64,000 nt of DNA from Rhynochetos jubatus (taxonomy: Eukaryota > Chordata > Aves > Eurypygiformes > Rhynochetidae): contig CM050654.1 in assembly GCA_027574665.1 (NCBI GenBank), positions 29,903,722-29,967,721 of the forward strand, given 5' to 3'. Shown here one piece after another: positions 52,050-64,000 of the stretch (position 1 is the first letter of the stretch; each line of letters begins with the position of its first letter). The notes beneath the pieces are model-generated. The model did not search any database, was not told the DNA's origin, and saw only the letters and a list, made by a program, of their open reading frames with translations. The position numbers and the translations under genes are program-made.

Positions 52050-53815
52050 TGCTTGGGAACTGTAAATTCTATCTACAGGTCGCATGGATGAGATACCACT
52101 AAGGATATAGGGCTGGATTCATGAAAGGAAGTCTGTATTGACTCCTTTATCTTTTGCTTTGCATATCACACCTTCAAAATGTGAAAACAGAACTTTGAAA
52201 CCCTTTCTGGTATCCAACAAAACCAATGCCTACTTCAACTGAAATGGGCTCCGTCTTCCCAAAGTCCTTCAAAACTAGAAACAGTTTCAGAACTACAATA
52301 CTGCTTGGTTATACAAAGTACTTTCATATTAACTTCCTAGTTTACTCTGTTTCTCTTGAACCTCTACTGGCCTTAACAAGCACAGCTGTTCAGGTTCAAC
52401 TTTTTTTTTATTCCCCACTGTTGCTGCCCTCAATGTTGCCAACTGCAGAAAAACTAGATGACGTCTGGTAAAGGGTTTGAGTCTCCATCTTCTGTTAGTT
52501 GTCACTGATATTTCTTACACTGTAATCTGCTGGCTTCCTCCCCACACTTCATGTAAGAAATAGCAACTGACATTTGAGAGTCAACAAACTTTCATGTTCT
52601 GTTTAGTCAATACAGCATTCATGAATCAAGCCTATGGACTCAATTCAGACTTACCAATTTTGGCATTGCCTAAATAATTAAATCCTGGCAAGATGCATTC
52701 CCCACTGGTCTGTCTTCTCATCCTTAAATTAGTGGTATGGGGTGAGAGAATGACTGTAAGCCTTTCTCCAAAAGGAATAATATTCTCACCATCTCCCTGA
52801 AATGCTCTTCTGGGTTTCTTCCATGTATTGTGTCTAGACTCATTACATTCACTCTACATCCATCATCCTTCCCCTCCCTGGTACTGGTATAGTGAAAATC
52901 AGTGATTTCATCAGTTTTGTTTATATTGGAACACTTGTGATCACATTGGAAAACTGGGAACATCTGCATCTGTCTCGTCTTGCTGAAGATGAAAACTTTG
53001 AGTAAGGATGGGTCACATCACACAATCATGACTTGGAATAGGTGAGGCGTACATGCTACCTCTCAATGATTAGCCGGCTAGCAAGTTGTATGGTGTCAAA
53101 AAAGCAAATGAAATTAAGCAGTTGCCATGTCTGTTACTCACTGATAACTTTATGTGTACTGTTTCTGATGCACAGCAACCTAGCACATGGTGATGCATGT
53201 TGAGTTTTGTTGTCAGTTATGCAATGGTGGTCATGTATTGAACAACAGAAACCAGCCTAGGAATGGAAGAAATGTCAGTGCTTTAACAGGTTGTCTTGTC
53301 AGCTGACTGAACTGAGCTTTCTGATGCAGTTGAAGTGCAGTTGCCAAATAATAATTCTCACTGTTGTGGGAAGTAACTGTCTGTTATGGAGTCTCTCAGT
53401 GAATTGTGGCTACCTTCTGTTTTGAAGGAGTAAGCCACTACTCTGAGTCTCATCTTGCTTGTTAACTGGATGCTGAAAACAGTTACTTGGTGAAAGGAGT
53501 ATGCAGTGTGGTGGTTCAATGAGGCATGCTGCAGCACTAAATTAACACATACTTGGAGGTGATGGAGTAGTGGATACTGTTCAGTACTTAGTATTGTAAC
53601 TTGAGGTCGAAAAACACTTAACATGTACTAGATTGCTCCTGTGCATTCCACTTCTGAACTTTGAAAAAAGATGTGCTAGATACCAGAACCTCTGTTGGCC
53701 TGAGGTTTCACAGGGACTTATCGCAAACTCATTGTCTTCCATAACTAGTTCAACCTGTCAGGCAATTCATTGGATTGGGGAAACTGTACTAAATAAAAGG
53801 TGCTGTAATCTTTGT
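52050..53815 (+). other. RALB: RALB 3' UTR (end approximate)
   Basis: About 1.75 kb from the stop codon to the expected cleavage site 15-25 bp after AATAAA (53792-53797). No further open frame of note; local AT-rich stretches may be stability elements. Length fits a typical RALB mRNA but is not proven by sequence alone. Confidence 0.7.
53792..53797 (+). terminator. RALB: Poly(A) signal AATAAA, probable RALB 3' end
   Basis: Canonical hexamer followed by T/GT-rich sequence ('tttgttcttg' at 53811-53820, then 'tttgttaatgttatcttgtatgtg' in the next 40 bp), as expected of a downstream element. Other AATAAA hexamers at 54810-54815, 54982-54987 and 56367-56372 could support longer isoforms, but this is the first well-formed site after the stop. 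Confidence 0.7.
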
Positions 53816-56780
53816 TCTTGTCAAGTTAAATTCCTTCTTTGTTAATGTTATCTTGTATGTGCAGAAACAATGGTTAACCAATTCTGGAAGTATTTATCTT
53901 TGAACAGTGTAATTAGTTGGCCTCACAAAGACAACTTGACAGGACAGCTTTGAAGCAGAGGCTGGGAGCCTGCTGGCTTACACAACATGTCATTCGAGCT
54001 GTTATCACCTGTGTCTAAAGCCTAAGCACCTAATGGGACACTTGGAGTTGTAACACTTTGCTAACAAAGTTTCCTCTTGAGCTTCCACAGATAAAGTCCA
54101 TTTCTGAGTGCACATTGTGTGTACAGCAAATGAACGTCCTTCTGGAGGAAGGCAACTCACTTAACCTTTAGGTCTCAACTAAAACCAAACTTAAGTCCTT
54201 AATTAACCTAAAGGATAAACAACAGTTGAGTTCACATTACAAGCTTATCTAGGTCGAGCCCCTCGGAGGCGGATTGTAAAATGTGTCTGACAAAACTGAA
54301 TAAGCTTTCCTTGCTGTATGAATAATGAACTCAGCAAAGCTCACAATGAGCAGCTCAGCTGTATTGGCTCAAGAGACTTTCATGCCTTGACCTTTGATCT
54401 CTTTAGTCCTAAAGTACCTGACAGTATTTAATAGGACAGATGAATTTCTACTTGGAGCAGTGAGTCTGCTGCTGGTGTTCTTGCAGTCCATGTGCTGTTC
54501 TCACTCAGGTTACTTTTTGGCTTTTTTTAACTGATAAAGCTCCACCACTGAGGTGGACTTGCTTGGAAGAAGGTGCTTGCTGTTTCATGGCTTAATTTTG
54601 TATCTCTTGAGTGTTCTGTGCTTCTCACCTTTTCCAGAAAGACAATGCCTGCAGATTAAATACAGCAGCTTTTCAGTATTCCTCTCCTGTACTCGTGACA
54701 AACTTCAGTTTAACTTTCCAGTTACAGCTTAAAACATGATAAACAAGGCAGCTACCTTGGCTATTTCATAACAGTCAGCAACAAGCATTCTGACTTGTAC
54801 CAGGAAGGCAATAAAACTGCTGCCTTGGCCTGGAATCTGGTTGCCTCCACCTCATGTTGGAAGTGCCTGAATGCATGCCCTTTTAACTAGGGGCAGTACC
54901 ATTTGAGGGCCTTTGAATGACTTCCAGGTGTGCTTCCCTGGACATCAGTGGACATCAACATCAGGTGGGTTGACTAGAGTCAATAAAGGGCAGCATGGAG
55001 AAAGGTTTCCTGTGGGCAGAGTAAGGGGAGCTTCAGCTTCTAATCAGAATGAGTATTTGCAGATTGGGTACCCCAAACAAGGAGGACTTTGGCAAGAGGG
55101 GGTGTGTGTGGCTGCCTGCTAGCTGTGCTGTGTAGCTGAGGCAACTGGAGGCTGTATTGGAGATGACACATTCTAATTACTCAACATGCAAAGGCTGCTA
55201 AAGGCCAGGGCTTTTCTTCATCAGTATAAAGTGCTCTTAAATCTTTCTGGACCATGGCTGTAGGCAAGTAACAAGATATTTGAAACTGGAGGTCATGCAA
55301 GACTTGACTATGCACTTGCACTTAAGCATTCAAATACTGTTCTTGCGTAAGGGCTTAACGTAGTCAGGGAGCTGTTTACTGCAGTAGGCCATCTTCTGTG
55401 TGGCTTAGCTGTGGGTATTCAAGTGCTCTAGTCTACCTCCTGGTTTGAGCAAACATGTATGAGGCAAGCCCCCTAAGTAATTCTACAAAATGCCACTTCA
55501 AAAAGCAGGTTAAACTCCAGGAGTGCAGTGGCTGAGTGGACTCCTTCCTCTTTTTTTTTTTTGAGGAGCATCTCTCCAGATGAGAGTACAGATGCAGCAT
55601 GAAGTGCATCTTCAATGACTTGTGCTATGCGTGTTCTATACAGACTAATATGCATTTCCTGCAATTTCTAGGTGAACACTTGGCTTGATGAAGAGAAAGA
55701 TGTACGCATACATCTACTGGGTGTTAAACCAAGTAAGATGCTAATAGCTACCTGAAGCCATAGTTGAATCCGGTCTGGCTAACATAATGCTTAAGAATAA
55801 GGCACAAAGCTACAACCTGGAATGTACTAAGAGGTAAATGCATCTAACTAAATGCTCACCAAGATCTTTTTTAATGGTTTCCAAAGCACTAAGCCAGTAC
55901 TTGGGGCTGGCAGGCCTATCAGTTCTTGCTCAAAGAGAGGATAGTGTTTATCAATTCAACTCAGCTTATGTAGACAGAAGCTTTCTCTAATTGCTAGAAA
56001 CATATGTTGCAATGTTCACCTCCTGTTGGCTTTGTAGCTGGGAGAAGGAGAGAAGAGGAACAAAAAAGCTATGATTTTCACCGTAATCTCCACACTTCAT
56101 GGGAATGGCAGGTGTTCCTCTTGGGAGGGGAAGGTGTTATCTCTAACACCAAGTAAGAGGTTTAGCATAGAGGAAGTGATTATGATTGCAAGATTTAATA
56201 AAACTGCCTCTAAACTATGTATGTTATACCATATAACAAAAATTCCTTTCTTTTTCTTACATAGCTTCAGAGCTTTGTCTCCATCTTGCACAAACATTTT
56301 TAATGTCTATAAAACTGGTCACTTTTCATTATCATGCTAATACAACTGATTTGTATTACTGTTGATAATAAAAAGAAAAACAGGCATAATATGTTTGTTA
56401 TTGATTTTTTACAGCATTCTAAAAGCATGCCTAATCCCCAGATTCTTGAACCAGGCAATGGCTGACTTGGTGTGTCTGAAAGTAACCTTTGTGTCAAATG
56501 TGTAACGCGATGATATTACAGACTGGGAGGGGAGGGGAGAAAGAGGTGACTGAGGACCCCATCATCAGTTTCCGTGACATGGTCTGTGTATGTTTCAGGA
56601 CTGAACTGGTACAGTGGTTTTGTTCATTCATAGTTAACTTTCCACAGCCTAATTGGATCGGAGAGCTTGTATCAACTGTGTGAAGGACGGTTGCTTTCTT
56701 TCTTCAGTCAGCCTTGTGGCTCAAGAATAAGCAACACGGTATAGAAACAGTGATCCTTAGTGTGCAGAGCCCCTTTTCCG
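53816..56780. other. Downstream flank of RALB, no gene recognised
   Basis: Unique-looking sequence with a few AATAAA hexamers (54810, 54982, 56367) and a T-run at 55550-55562. Open frames are under 100 codons and unrecognised. Readthrough or an alternative RALB 3' end could extend into it. Confidence 0.5.
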
Positions 56781-57610
56781 TGATGGTTTGGTTTGTGATG
56801 AACGGGTGGCGCAGCAGAGAAGCCGAGACGCCTCTGAGGCAGGATGGTTCAGGACAGACTCGCGGCACTGTTACGCCACTCAGAGTGACATAGAAAGGGG
56901 ATCCGCAGTGAACTTCGGGTGCGGTTTCTGCTGCCGCTGCCATACGAGTTGGAAGGGGAACATCCCCTTGCTGATGGCTTCTGCCCAGGGATTACAGCGG
57001 CTCACATCATCTTGTTTCCATGGTGCTTGCCTGGCGTTTGCCCTGTGTTTCAGATCACCGCCGTGGTTTAGGAAGCTCTCCTTGCTGGTGAAGTAACTTT
57101 TAAAATATTTTGCAGCAGGGAAAGGGTAGCGTGAAAGGTATTGTGTAGGAGTCGGGGAGGGTGCTGAGCACAGCTGTAGCACGCAGCGGTACCCAGAGCC
57201 CAGCGTGGGTATTCTGTGGATGCTTGCGAGGAGCAGGCCTTCCTCGCCCTGCAGCAGGATGCAACTGGAGGGTGATTGCACAGAGGTAGCTTGGCTTCTG
57301 CCTTCGTGCTTGCCTGCGTTCTGCCCCAGCCGGGACGCTCCGCCGGCGTGGTTCCGTGTGCGAGGGGCTCTGCGGATTCCTGGATGGCACTGGCACCTCT
57401 TCCTGAGAACTGCTGGCTCCACCTTGTGGCTTCCCGGGTTAGGAGCTCTACCATGGAGAGGGGCTGCTCAGCTGCTCCGGCGAGCCTACGGGTAGCTGCT
57501 GTTAATCTGCTGCCTGCACTGCATGTAGAAATCCGCGTCAACGGGGCTCCTCTGTTCTCCTTGCTCTGCCCTAGCGTTCTCCGTGCGGTAGGGCCTTGTT
57601 CTAAATGAAA
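56780..57610. promoter_or_regulatory. Isolated CpG-rich block of unknown role
   Basis: About 830 bp with clearly more CpG dinucleotides than the flanks (clusters at 56800-56930, 57180-57250 and 57310-57380). Long overlapping open frames occur on both strands (minus 56880-57422, 180 codons; minus 57068-57643, 191 codons; plus 57276-57608, 110 codons). Several overlapping frames at once suggest GC-rich, stop-poor DNA rather than a protein gene, and I recognise no domain. It could be an orphan CpG island, the promoter of an unannotated non-coding RNA, or an enhancer. Confidence 0.4.
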
Positions 57611-60600
57611 ATGTTCCTTTTCCATGCAAATTCTTATATTCATTCTTGCCTAAACATTCTGGTGTGCAGCAGAACACCCCGTTTCCCATGAGGATGGTGG
57701 CTTTACGATCTGTATGGCATTAAATCAGTTTGCATTGCAAGTGTAAGTTTGTTCTGCTCACGCAGCACTGATTTACATGCCAGAAAGAATACTTATTGTT
57801 CCGTGGGACTGCACAGTACGCCACAAAACTTTGTTTCTAAGGGTTACTAAAGATGCTGTATTTTTCTTTACGCTATAAAGCCTTAATTGGAAGGGAATAT
57901 CCCATTTATCCTCCTTTTCCCCACCCCTCAGTCCCTCCTCCCCCCAAACGACACACTACTTATTGTCTATTGTGGGAACAGGAGAGAAATACCAGCAAAT
58001 GGCCCCTTAAGCCTTGTAACTCCGAAGGGGTTGGAGGTAAAACGCTGGGGTGAAACTGGGACCATATGCTCTGCAGTTGCTTTCCTGATAAAGTTGATTA
58101 ATCTCCAGAGTTTACAGTAAGTTCCCTTCAATGAGCTTTGTTATTTGGCTTTGAGGCAGAATCATGTTTTTGATATAATCAGAGTTTATAGAGTTTGTTT
58201 TTAAAGTCTAGTGTTCAGGGTATCAGAGGCTTTATGCATGTTGACTTCATAGGCCAAATACCAGAATTCAAGGACAAACTTGTGCATACATGTAGCATTG
58301 AGAGACAAGGAAAGTTACTCCCCAGTGTTTAATAGTGCTCTGTTTTTGTTTTAAAAGGAAAACGTGTACAACACACTGAACTTGCTGTTTGGATGAGTGT
58401 TTCTCAACTTGTGGTCTGTAAGAGTGCTCTGTAACATGATTACCCTCCCCACAAAATGATGGCATTATGTTTCTGTATGTGTAAACAAGGAAAACAACTG
58501 TGGACTGGGGGAAGGAGTAATTATCTAAAAAAAAAAAAAAAAAAGCCAAATTCTTTCTTGCTTCTAAATGAAAACCACCATGGCAACATTGCCCTAGATT
58601 GCCTAGTTTTGCTCTTAGAAGCTTGTCTAGCTCTTCTGTTTTAGAAAGGGAGATGGTCCTGGTCAGACAGAGACATCCCTGACGGAAGGATCCTTGCGCA
58701 GAATGACAGGATTCAGAAATCAGAAGTTAAAACTCTGTTTCCTGCTTGGGAGGTGGAGCTATGAAAACCAAAACCTACTAGGTTGCTGAACAAATGCCTG
58801 TAGGTTGGACTGTGTGTTTGGTTTTAAATACAGCTGTTCTTCTAGGCAGTGCTCTGGCTGTGGGTGTGGAAGAACCTTTTTCACTCTGGGGTATCCGTTT
58901 GCCCTTTTTTGTAGGCCTGCTTGGTTCTTTGTCCTTGGGTGTGTTCATCTTAAGGGTTTCAAATCCTCCTAGCTCTGCTTGGGTTCAAGCAGCATAACTA
59001 AACATGAGCCCTTCTTTCCTTTCACTCCTGGTGACTGTACTCCAAGCGTTGAGCAGTGCCACTGGATGACAGGCACTCGCATCCCCAGCTATGGTCAGCT
59101 GCCCCGTTCCAGCTCTGAAGACTGCAGGACAACCACCCACAGAGGGATTATGAGTGCTGACAGAGCTGGACACTTCAGACTTTGCTAAAGAGCTGCTTCC
59201 TACCTGAGGAACAGAAGCTGAACAAGTGATTCACTTATTCCCGGTCCCAGGTTAGAGCTTTCTTATGTGCTGCCTGGACTAAATCCCTTTGAGCAATGAT
59301 GACAGTGCAGCAAGCAGTTGTGGAGCAGAGGGTAACACTGTGCCTGTTTTAAGTTGTTTTGATTTGCCTCCCCCCCTCTTTCCCCTCCCTGAACAGTATG
59401 GAGGGAGGAGGGCAGGCAGAGCTTCTCCTGCGTGGGAATAAAGGCCACATTTGCAGCTTTGCCTCAGGAGCTTGAAAACCATAAGTCAGGCCTCCAAAAC
59501 TACATTTGGTTTAGAAATAATGAGATGCTTTAGAAAATGAACTTGGAGTTCTCTTTCACAGTCTTTTTGTTTCCAAGCCTTTTGAGTGCACTTGCTTCAT
59601 GTTTGCAAGCTTGCTTTCTTCAACAATGATGGTAGAAGTATTTTTTTCAATGAAAACAAAGATGTTCTTATGCTTACTTATTCCAGCACCTGGGGCATAA
59701 ATTTTCAAATATTGTGGCATTTGGAGAGGAGTGGAGGCAGGACACACAAAACACACAACTTCAAGCCCTGTTTCCGCTGTGTCACCATCCTCCGCAGCAG
59801 GAATCTGAAGGATCGCAAAAGCTGAAGCATAAGGACCCCTTGTTGGTGGTCCCAGTGTCTGTCCTGGCAGCTCGCCAGGAGCCCAAGGGATGCACTTAAT
59901 TTTCTTTATTCATTAGCATATTTTTAATCAAATCCATCAAACCACAATGTTTCCACATGTCTCTCCCATGGCAGATGAACAAAAATAGGTCAGTGCTCAA
60001 ACACACCTTTAACACACTGCGGTTCTGCAGTTCGATCCTCTTCTACCCTGGCAGTTGGAGGACAGCAAATGACCCGTCCTCTGCATCCAGTGAAAACTTC
60101 TGATGAAGACTTCCCTCCCCTCCTGAAAGAGGAGAGCACGTGGAGGTTGACTGTGATCGGCTGTTTTCCATCCAGTGCCCAGTCAGAGGGCAGGAAGAGC
60201 TGCATCTGAATCCGCTTTGAGTTTACAGCATCTGTTTAATGGTAATTTCTAGTGAATAATCAAGCAGGCGCAATGTCCAGGGCTGTACTCCCTGGCCCTA
60301 ATGAAGTTTCAAGGCTGCTTACACCTAGTTTAATAACAGGCTTTTTACATTCTTGTCACCTGTAACCTACCTTCATATACCTCATGCTGCCAACCCATCT
60401 CTAGCCAGGCAAGGAAAATGTTGCAGTGTTGAGATCATGTTCACACTTGCAGCTGAGACGTGTCTTGCCTTGTTTCTTATCTCTGAATTGTTCATAACAA
60501 GAGCTAAGTAAAAATTACTCTTCATGTTTTTTACATGAGCTTTCAAAGTTTGTTACACTGTTCTGGGTGGGGTGAATATTGCATCAACACCAAGTTAAAA

Positions 60601-63600
60601 CTTATCTTTTGTTCTTCTTTTTTGGAAAGAAATGGGGATATAGGTTCCAGGGGAACAGTCTTCCCCAGGAGACAAAAACCAGGTAAAGTCTAAGGTATTA
60701 AATAGGTTTGGAGTATTTGAAATGCGAGTCTGTAACAAAGGGATGCATGCTTTACTTTCTGCTCTTTTTTTCCTAAAAGAAAGAGGGCTTTGAGTTAAAC
60801 AAGTCAAGGAGGAACTATCCTGAATGTAGAAATTGGAATGGGCTCACAACCCATTCCTAGCTGCGGAAAAGCTAAGGAAGTGAAAGGTGAAAAGCTCTGC
60901 AGCATCCAGGCCTGTTTCCAAGCAGCCCCACCTCTCCTGGTAACCCTTTCCTGCTGACAGCACCGTCACCCCGACAGGCTGCAGCAAGTGACGTGCGCAC
61001 GGAGCAACCCCTGCTTCCCTCTGCTACTGGCATGTTCTTCCTTTCAGTTGTCACGGGCTCCTTTGCGGTTGCTCTTGTTTTGGGCGCTAACCCAAGGGCA
61101 GGAAAGGTGCCTTAGCAAGATTGTCAATTTTGGCTTCCTATTTAAAGGTACCAGGAAGGCTTTTTGCATGTATTTTTGTGTCAGAAGTCCCAAACCAGAA
61201 TATAATCTCCAAGGCCTGGAAGTCCATAGTGAAAACATGAAGTCGTCTCTGCGGTGCACAGGGTGGCCCCTGCTAAAGAACAAAACATGCCAGCCGTGGC
61301 GATGGGGACCTGTTTACTCCTTCCTTGTCACATGCCTGTAATAGCTCACAGCAGCACTCATGTTACAGGCAAATGCTCTGCTTCAGTCCGTTTACTTTTC
61401 TATTCATTCAGCTCTTCAGCTTCTGATGTAACAACCGTCTCCACTGACTGCTATCAATCACTTGTTTACTTTCAAATCTTAATACATACAGTTAAGTGTT
61501 TGCCTTGTCTAAATCCACCTTACTTATACCTGTATTCTTTTATTGATCTTTAACAGGTGGTGTTAAACAAACTCAACCCTGTTACCTAGACAGAAGATAA
61601 CCTACAGCAGGACCAATTTTGCTACAGGCTCAATCCTGCAGGTTTGTTTGTGCCTTGTCACTTAGGGAGGGGGACGAGCCACTTGGCAGCTTTAACTCGT
61701 GATCTCTCAGCTCTCCTATAGTGCCCACTCTCTGGGCAGACCTGGATCTGTACAGTGTTTATCGCACAGTGGTTTGGACTCTGGGGGAGCTCCATCTGCT
61801 TTGCGGACTGCTAGCATGGCAACGGCAGCCATGTTTCGGTTTGGGGGAAGCAGACTTACAAAAGGTCTTGGGCATCACTGTGGAGTGCTGCAGTGCCTGT
61901 TCTCGGCAGCCACCACAAATTCCAGATCTTTGCCTTTTGTGGTGAAGCTTCCTGTGCCATCGCCCACCTCAGAATGGCAGCCACCAAACCCAAGGCCCTG
62001 CTTTGCTGCCTGAGCAGGCGATGGAGAACACAGCCTCTTAAATCCACCTTGCCTGGTGGCTGAAGATCCCCCGGGCTTCACGATTTAGGCTCCCTTGGAT
62101 TTATTCCAGGAACAGAGCGTGGCTCCATTCTTGCAAGGGAAAGGCAGGGTGCTTGGCAGCGTGGCGGTGTTTTGTATACACTACGTTCGGCGCTCAAAAG
62201 GCTAGTGCTGAACGTGGGGAATTTCACGTGGCTCAATTCCCTCCTGCCGCAGGGAGTGTGTGTGTCTCCGCTCCCAGCAGAGTGTACTTACCCAGGGCAT
62301 GCTCTGTGCCAGGGAGGGATCTGCCTCTGTCCTCTTAAAGCTGGTCTCGTGTGAATTAGGTACTTCCAGATGTTTTGGCTAGCAGGGTGGGAAGCAGGGA
62401 GGCCTGGCCTTGTGGGTCATCACAACTGTCTACCTGGAGAGCTGTGGGATCATGTTCCCTTTGGTCATGCACTGCCTCAGTGGAGGCTTAGAAAATGCCC
62501 CTGTCCCAGCATCACCCCATAGCCTGCTTCTTCTGAGGAGGCCTGACCTGCCTCTCATGCTTCCTGGGTCTCCTGTCAGTCAGGGAAGGGGACTGAGCCC
62601 AGCTCTTCTTTCATGAACCGTTGGACTACTGACTAAATTAAGGTACAAATAAAAATAGCCTACGCCCATCCCCTCCACCCACCTTGAGCTCTTTTAGAAA
62701 AAGGGAAGAAAAAAAAAATGATATTTATTGCTGCATTTTTGGACACCTGATCTGGAAGGTGGGCAGACTGAAACCACCTGCTGCACTGAGTCCTTCGGGA
62801 AGGAAGTCAGAGATGTTCTTCTAGTCATTGTAAAGGACTGAAGTCCAAGATGGATGCTGCAGGCTTTACAGCACTCAGAGGCTTTTGTCTTGCCACTAAA
62901 GCCAGTGACAGGTGCCCTTGTGTCTTGAATACATCCTTGTGGAGGGCACCGCCACATCAGATGCCTGAAGTTTCTTAATGTTTTGCTCTGACATAAGTGA
63001 TCGACATATAAAGTCAATAAATGGGAGGAGGAATTCAGCATGAGTTAAAAACTCAGATTTTACAGATTTGAAGTTGCACTAGCAGAAGCTGAATAAGGCA
63101 AAGAAGCATCTTCTGTCTCCTTGAGCTTTTTCCTGACCTGCATGCACAACATGGTTTGTGCTGGGAGTGACAGGGAGTGGACATACAACAAACATTTCCC
63201 AGGGGTGGAAACGGTGTGACAGCCTCATTTCTCATGAGATTTGTCCAAGTAGTTCATCATTCTGTGGTCAATTTACTTTGTTGCCCTCCAGGAAATACAG
63301 GTAAATAGCATGCAATCGTAGAGGTGATATTAATTAAGTATTCCTTTCCATTGTGACTGCACAGTGTTGGCATCTCTAGTATCCATTTTGTGGTAGGGGA
63401 AATGCTCTGACCCAAGGAACATCTAAGAAAATTCAGCAAGAGCCCTTAGAAATGCAGTGTGAGCCATCATAGCTAATGCTTGCTTTTTGTGTTGTGAAGA
63501 GCAGGCTACCTCCCCCCTCCCCAATACAGGGGTACTGTGATGCCTAAATAATTGATAATCTAAAATTTCCCTTAAGCCTGACATCTGGACACAGCTGTGG

Positions 63601-64000
63601 CTGTACTAAATACCATCTACTGCTAATTCTCTGTACAGCCATAGTACCTCTCACCCTGAAGGACTAGACCCCTTGAACTCTGGACATGACTACCTTCACA
63701 TTCCACCCAAAAGGCCATAGTAAGCGAGGCTTTCTTAGAGAAGTCCAGCTGTGTGATAGCAGCTGCTGCCTTATGCTCCCCTAAAGGGAAAGTGGGGCCT
63801 GTTCTGGGGTGTGATGGGACCAACTGCCTGCAAGCCTTGCATTTTCTCTGTCTCAGTGCCCTTCACTGCTCTTGGAGAGGTGGTCCTGTGGAAGAGGGTC
63901 CCAAAGGATGTGCAACAGCCAAATACAGTCTCTGCTGGAGGGAAAATTTGTGCACGATTCAGAGCAAGTACCACTCTAATAACCTTTAGTAAAGAGGAGC
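57611..64000. other. Intergenic DNA, no gene recognised
   Basis: No exon or gene is recognised. In particular I see no TGF-beta-type cysteine-knot sequence, although INHBB is the expected downstream neighbour in mammals. An 18-A run lies at 58527-58544. Moderately GC-rich stretches with short open frames occur around 60,870-61,080 and 61,690-62,340 without promoter-like CpG density. Confidence 0.5.
58527..58544. repeat. Poly(A) tract, 18 A
   Basis: Uninterrupted run of 18 A. The ~150 bp upstream include a 'gtgtttctcaacttgtgg' phrase reminiscent of hAT transposon ends but without a matching second end. No processed retrocopy is recognised. Confidence 0.9.

Larger units (their letters stand above)
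28195..53815 (+). other. RALB: RALB transcription unit (5 exons)
   Basis: The inferred transcript has a non-coding exon 1 ending at 28255, followed by exons at 46054-46210, 47331-47539, 50318-50495 and 51930 to about 53815. All introns have GT...AG ends. Sizes are about 17.8 kb, 1.12 kb, 2.78 kb and 1.43 kb. One large first intron followed by compact coding exons matches vertebrate RALB organisation. The 5' end is uncertain by tens of bases. The 3' end is set from the AATAAA at 53792. Confidence 0.85.

Noticed and set aside
58395..58520. Second possible hAT transposon ('gtgtttctcaacttgtgg')
   Set aside because: Only one end resembles the family. No inverted partner or target duplication found.
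60015..60060. tRNA B-box-like string 'cagttcgatcc'
   Set aside because: No A-box at suitable spacing, no cloverleaf arms and no terminator T-run of the right kind.
57611..64000. Search for INHBB exons, the expected downstream neighbour
   Set aside because: No cysteine-knot (CC...CXC) or prodomain-like open frame seen on either strand; the gene, if syntenic, must lie beyond the window.
1..64000. Bacterial-style systems (operons, CRISPR arrays, IS elements, phage modules)
   Set aside because: The intron-exon structure, CR1 repeats and CpG island show vertebrate nuclear DNA; no regularly spaced direct repeats or dense gene arrays are present.

Overview
The window looks like nuclear DNA from a bird. 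It is AT-rich and intron-dominated, with few repeats. Most recognisable repeats are 3'-end fragments of CR1 LINEs, including one whose tail ends in the TTCTATGAT-type motif typical of avian CR1. The only gene I can support is RALB, the Ras-like GTPase, complete on the + strand. The species cannot be determined from what I see.

Layout. 1-27.5 kb is a gene-free upstream flank. It holds an old CR1 3' end (~4.9 kb), an ancient MIR/CORE-SINE-type element (~9.7-9.9 kb), a possible hAT-type MITE (~16.5 kb), an old CR1/L3-type body fragment (~23.5-23.8 kb), a possible LTR-like segment (~2.0-2.6 kb) and no convincing coding exon. At 27.5-28.9 kb lies a strong CpG island with CCAAT, GC-box, ETS and E-box motifs and a non-coding first exon ending at a consensus splice donor (28255|28256). 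Intron 1 spans about 17.8 kb. Coding exons 2-5 lie at 46054-46210, 47331-47539, 50318-50495 and 51930-52049 (end of coding). They join in perfect phase into a 206-residue protein. The 3' UTR probably ends just after the AATAAA at 53792.

The remaining 10 kb (53.8-64 kb) shows no recognisable gene. It contains an isolated CpG-rich block at ~56.78-57.61 kb that stands out from its CpG-poor surroundings and could be an unannotated regulatory element or promoter. In mammals RALB lies between TMEM185B and INHBB; neither is recognisable here.

The RALB product is a membrane-anchored small GTPase with intact G1-G5 motifs, the Ral effector loop and a C-terminal CCLL prenylation box. I found no new multi-gene system. 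The most interesting items are the CLEAR-like E-box in the promoter, the distal CpG block, the ancient MIR-like element and a young CR1 sitting about 140 bp from the last splice acceptor.
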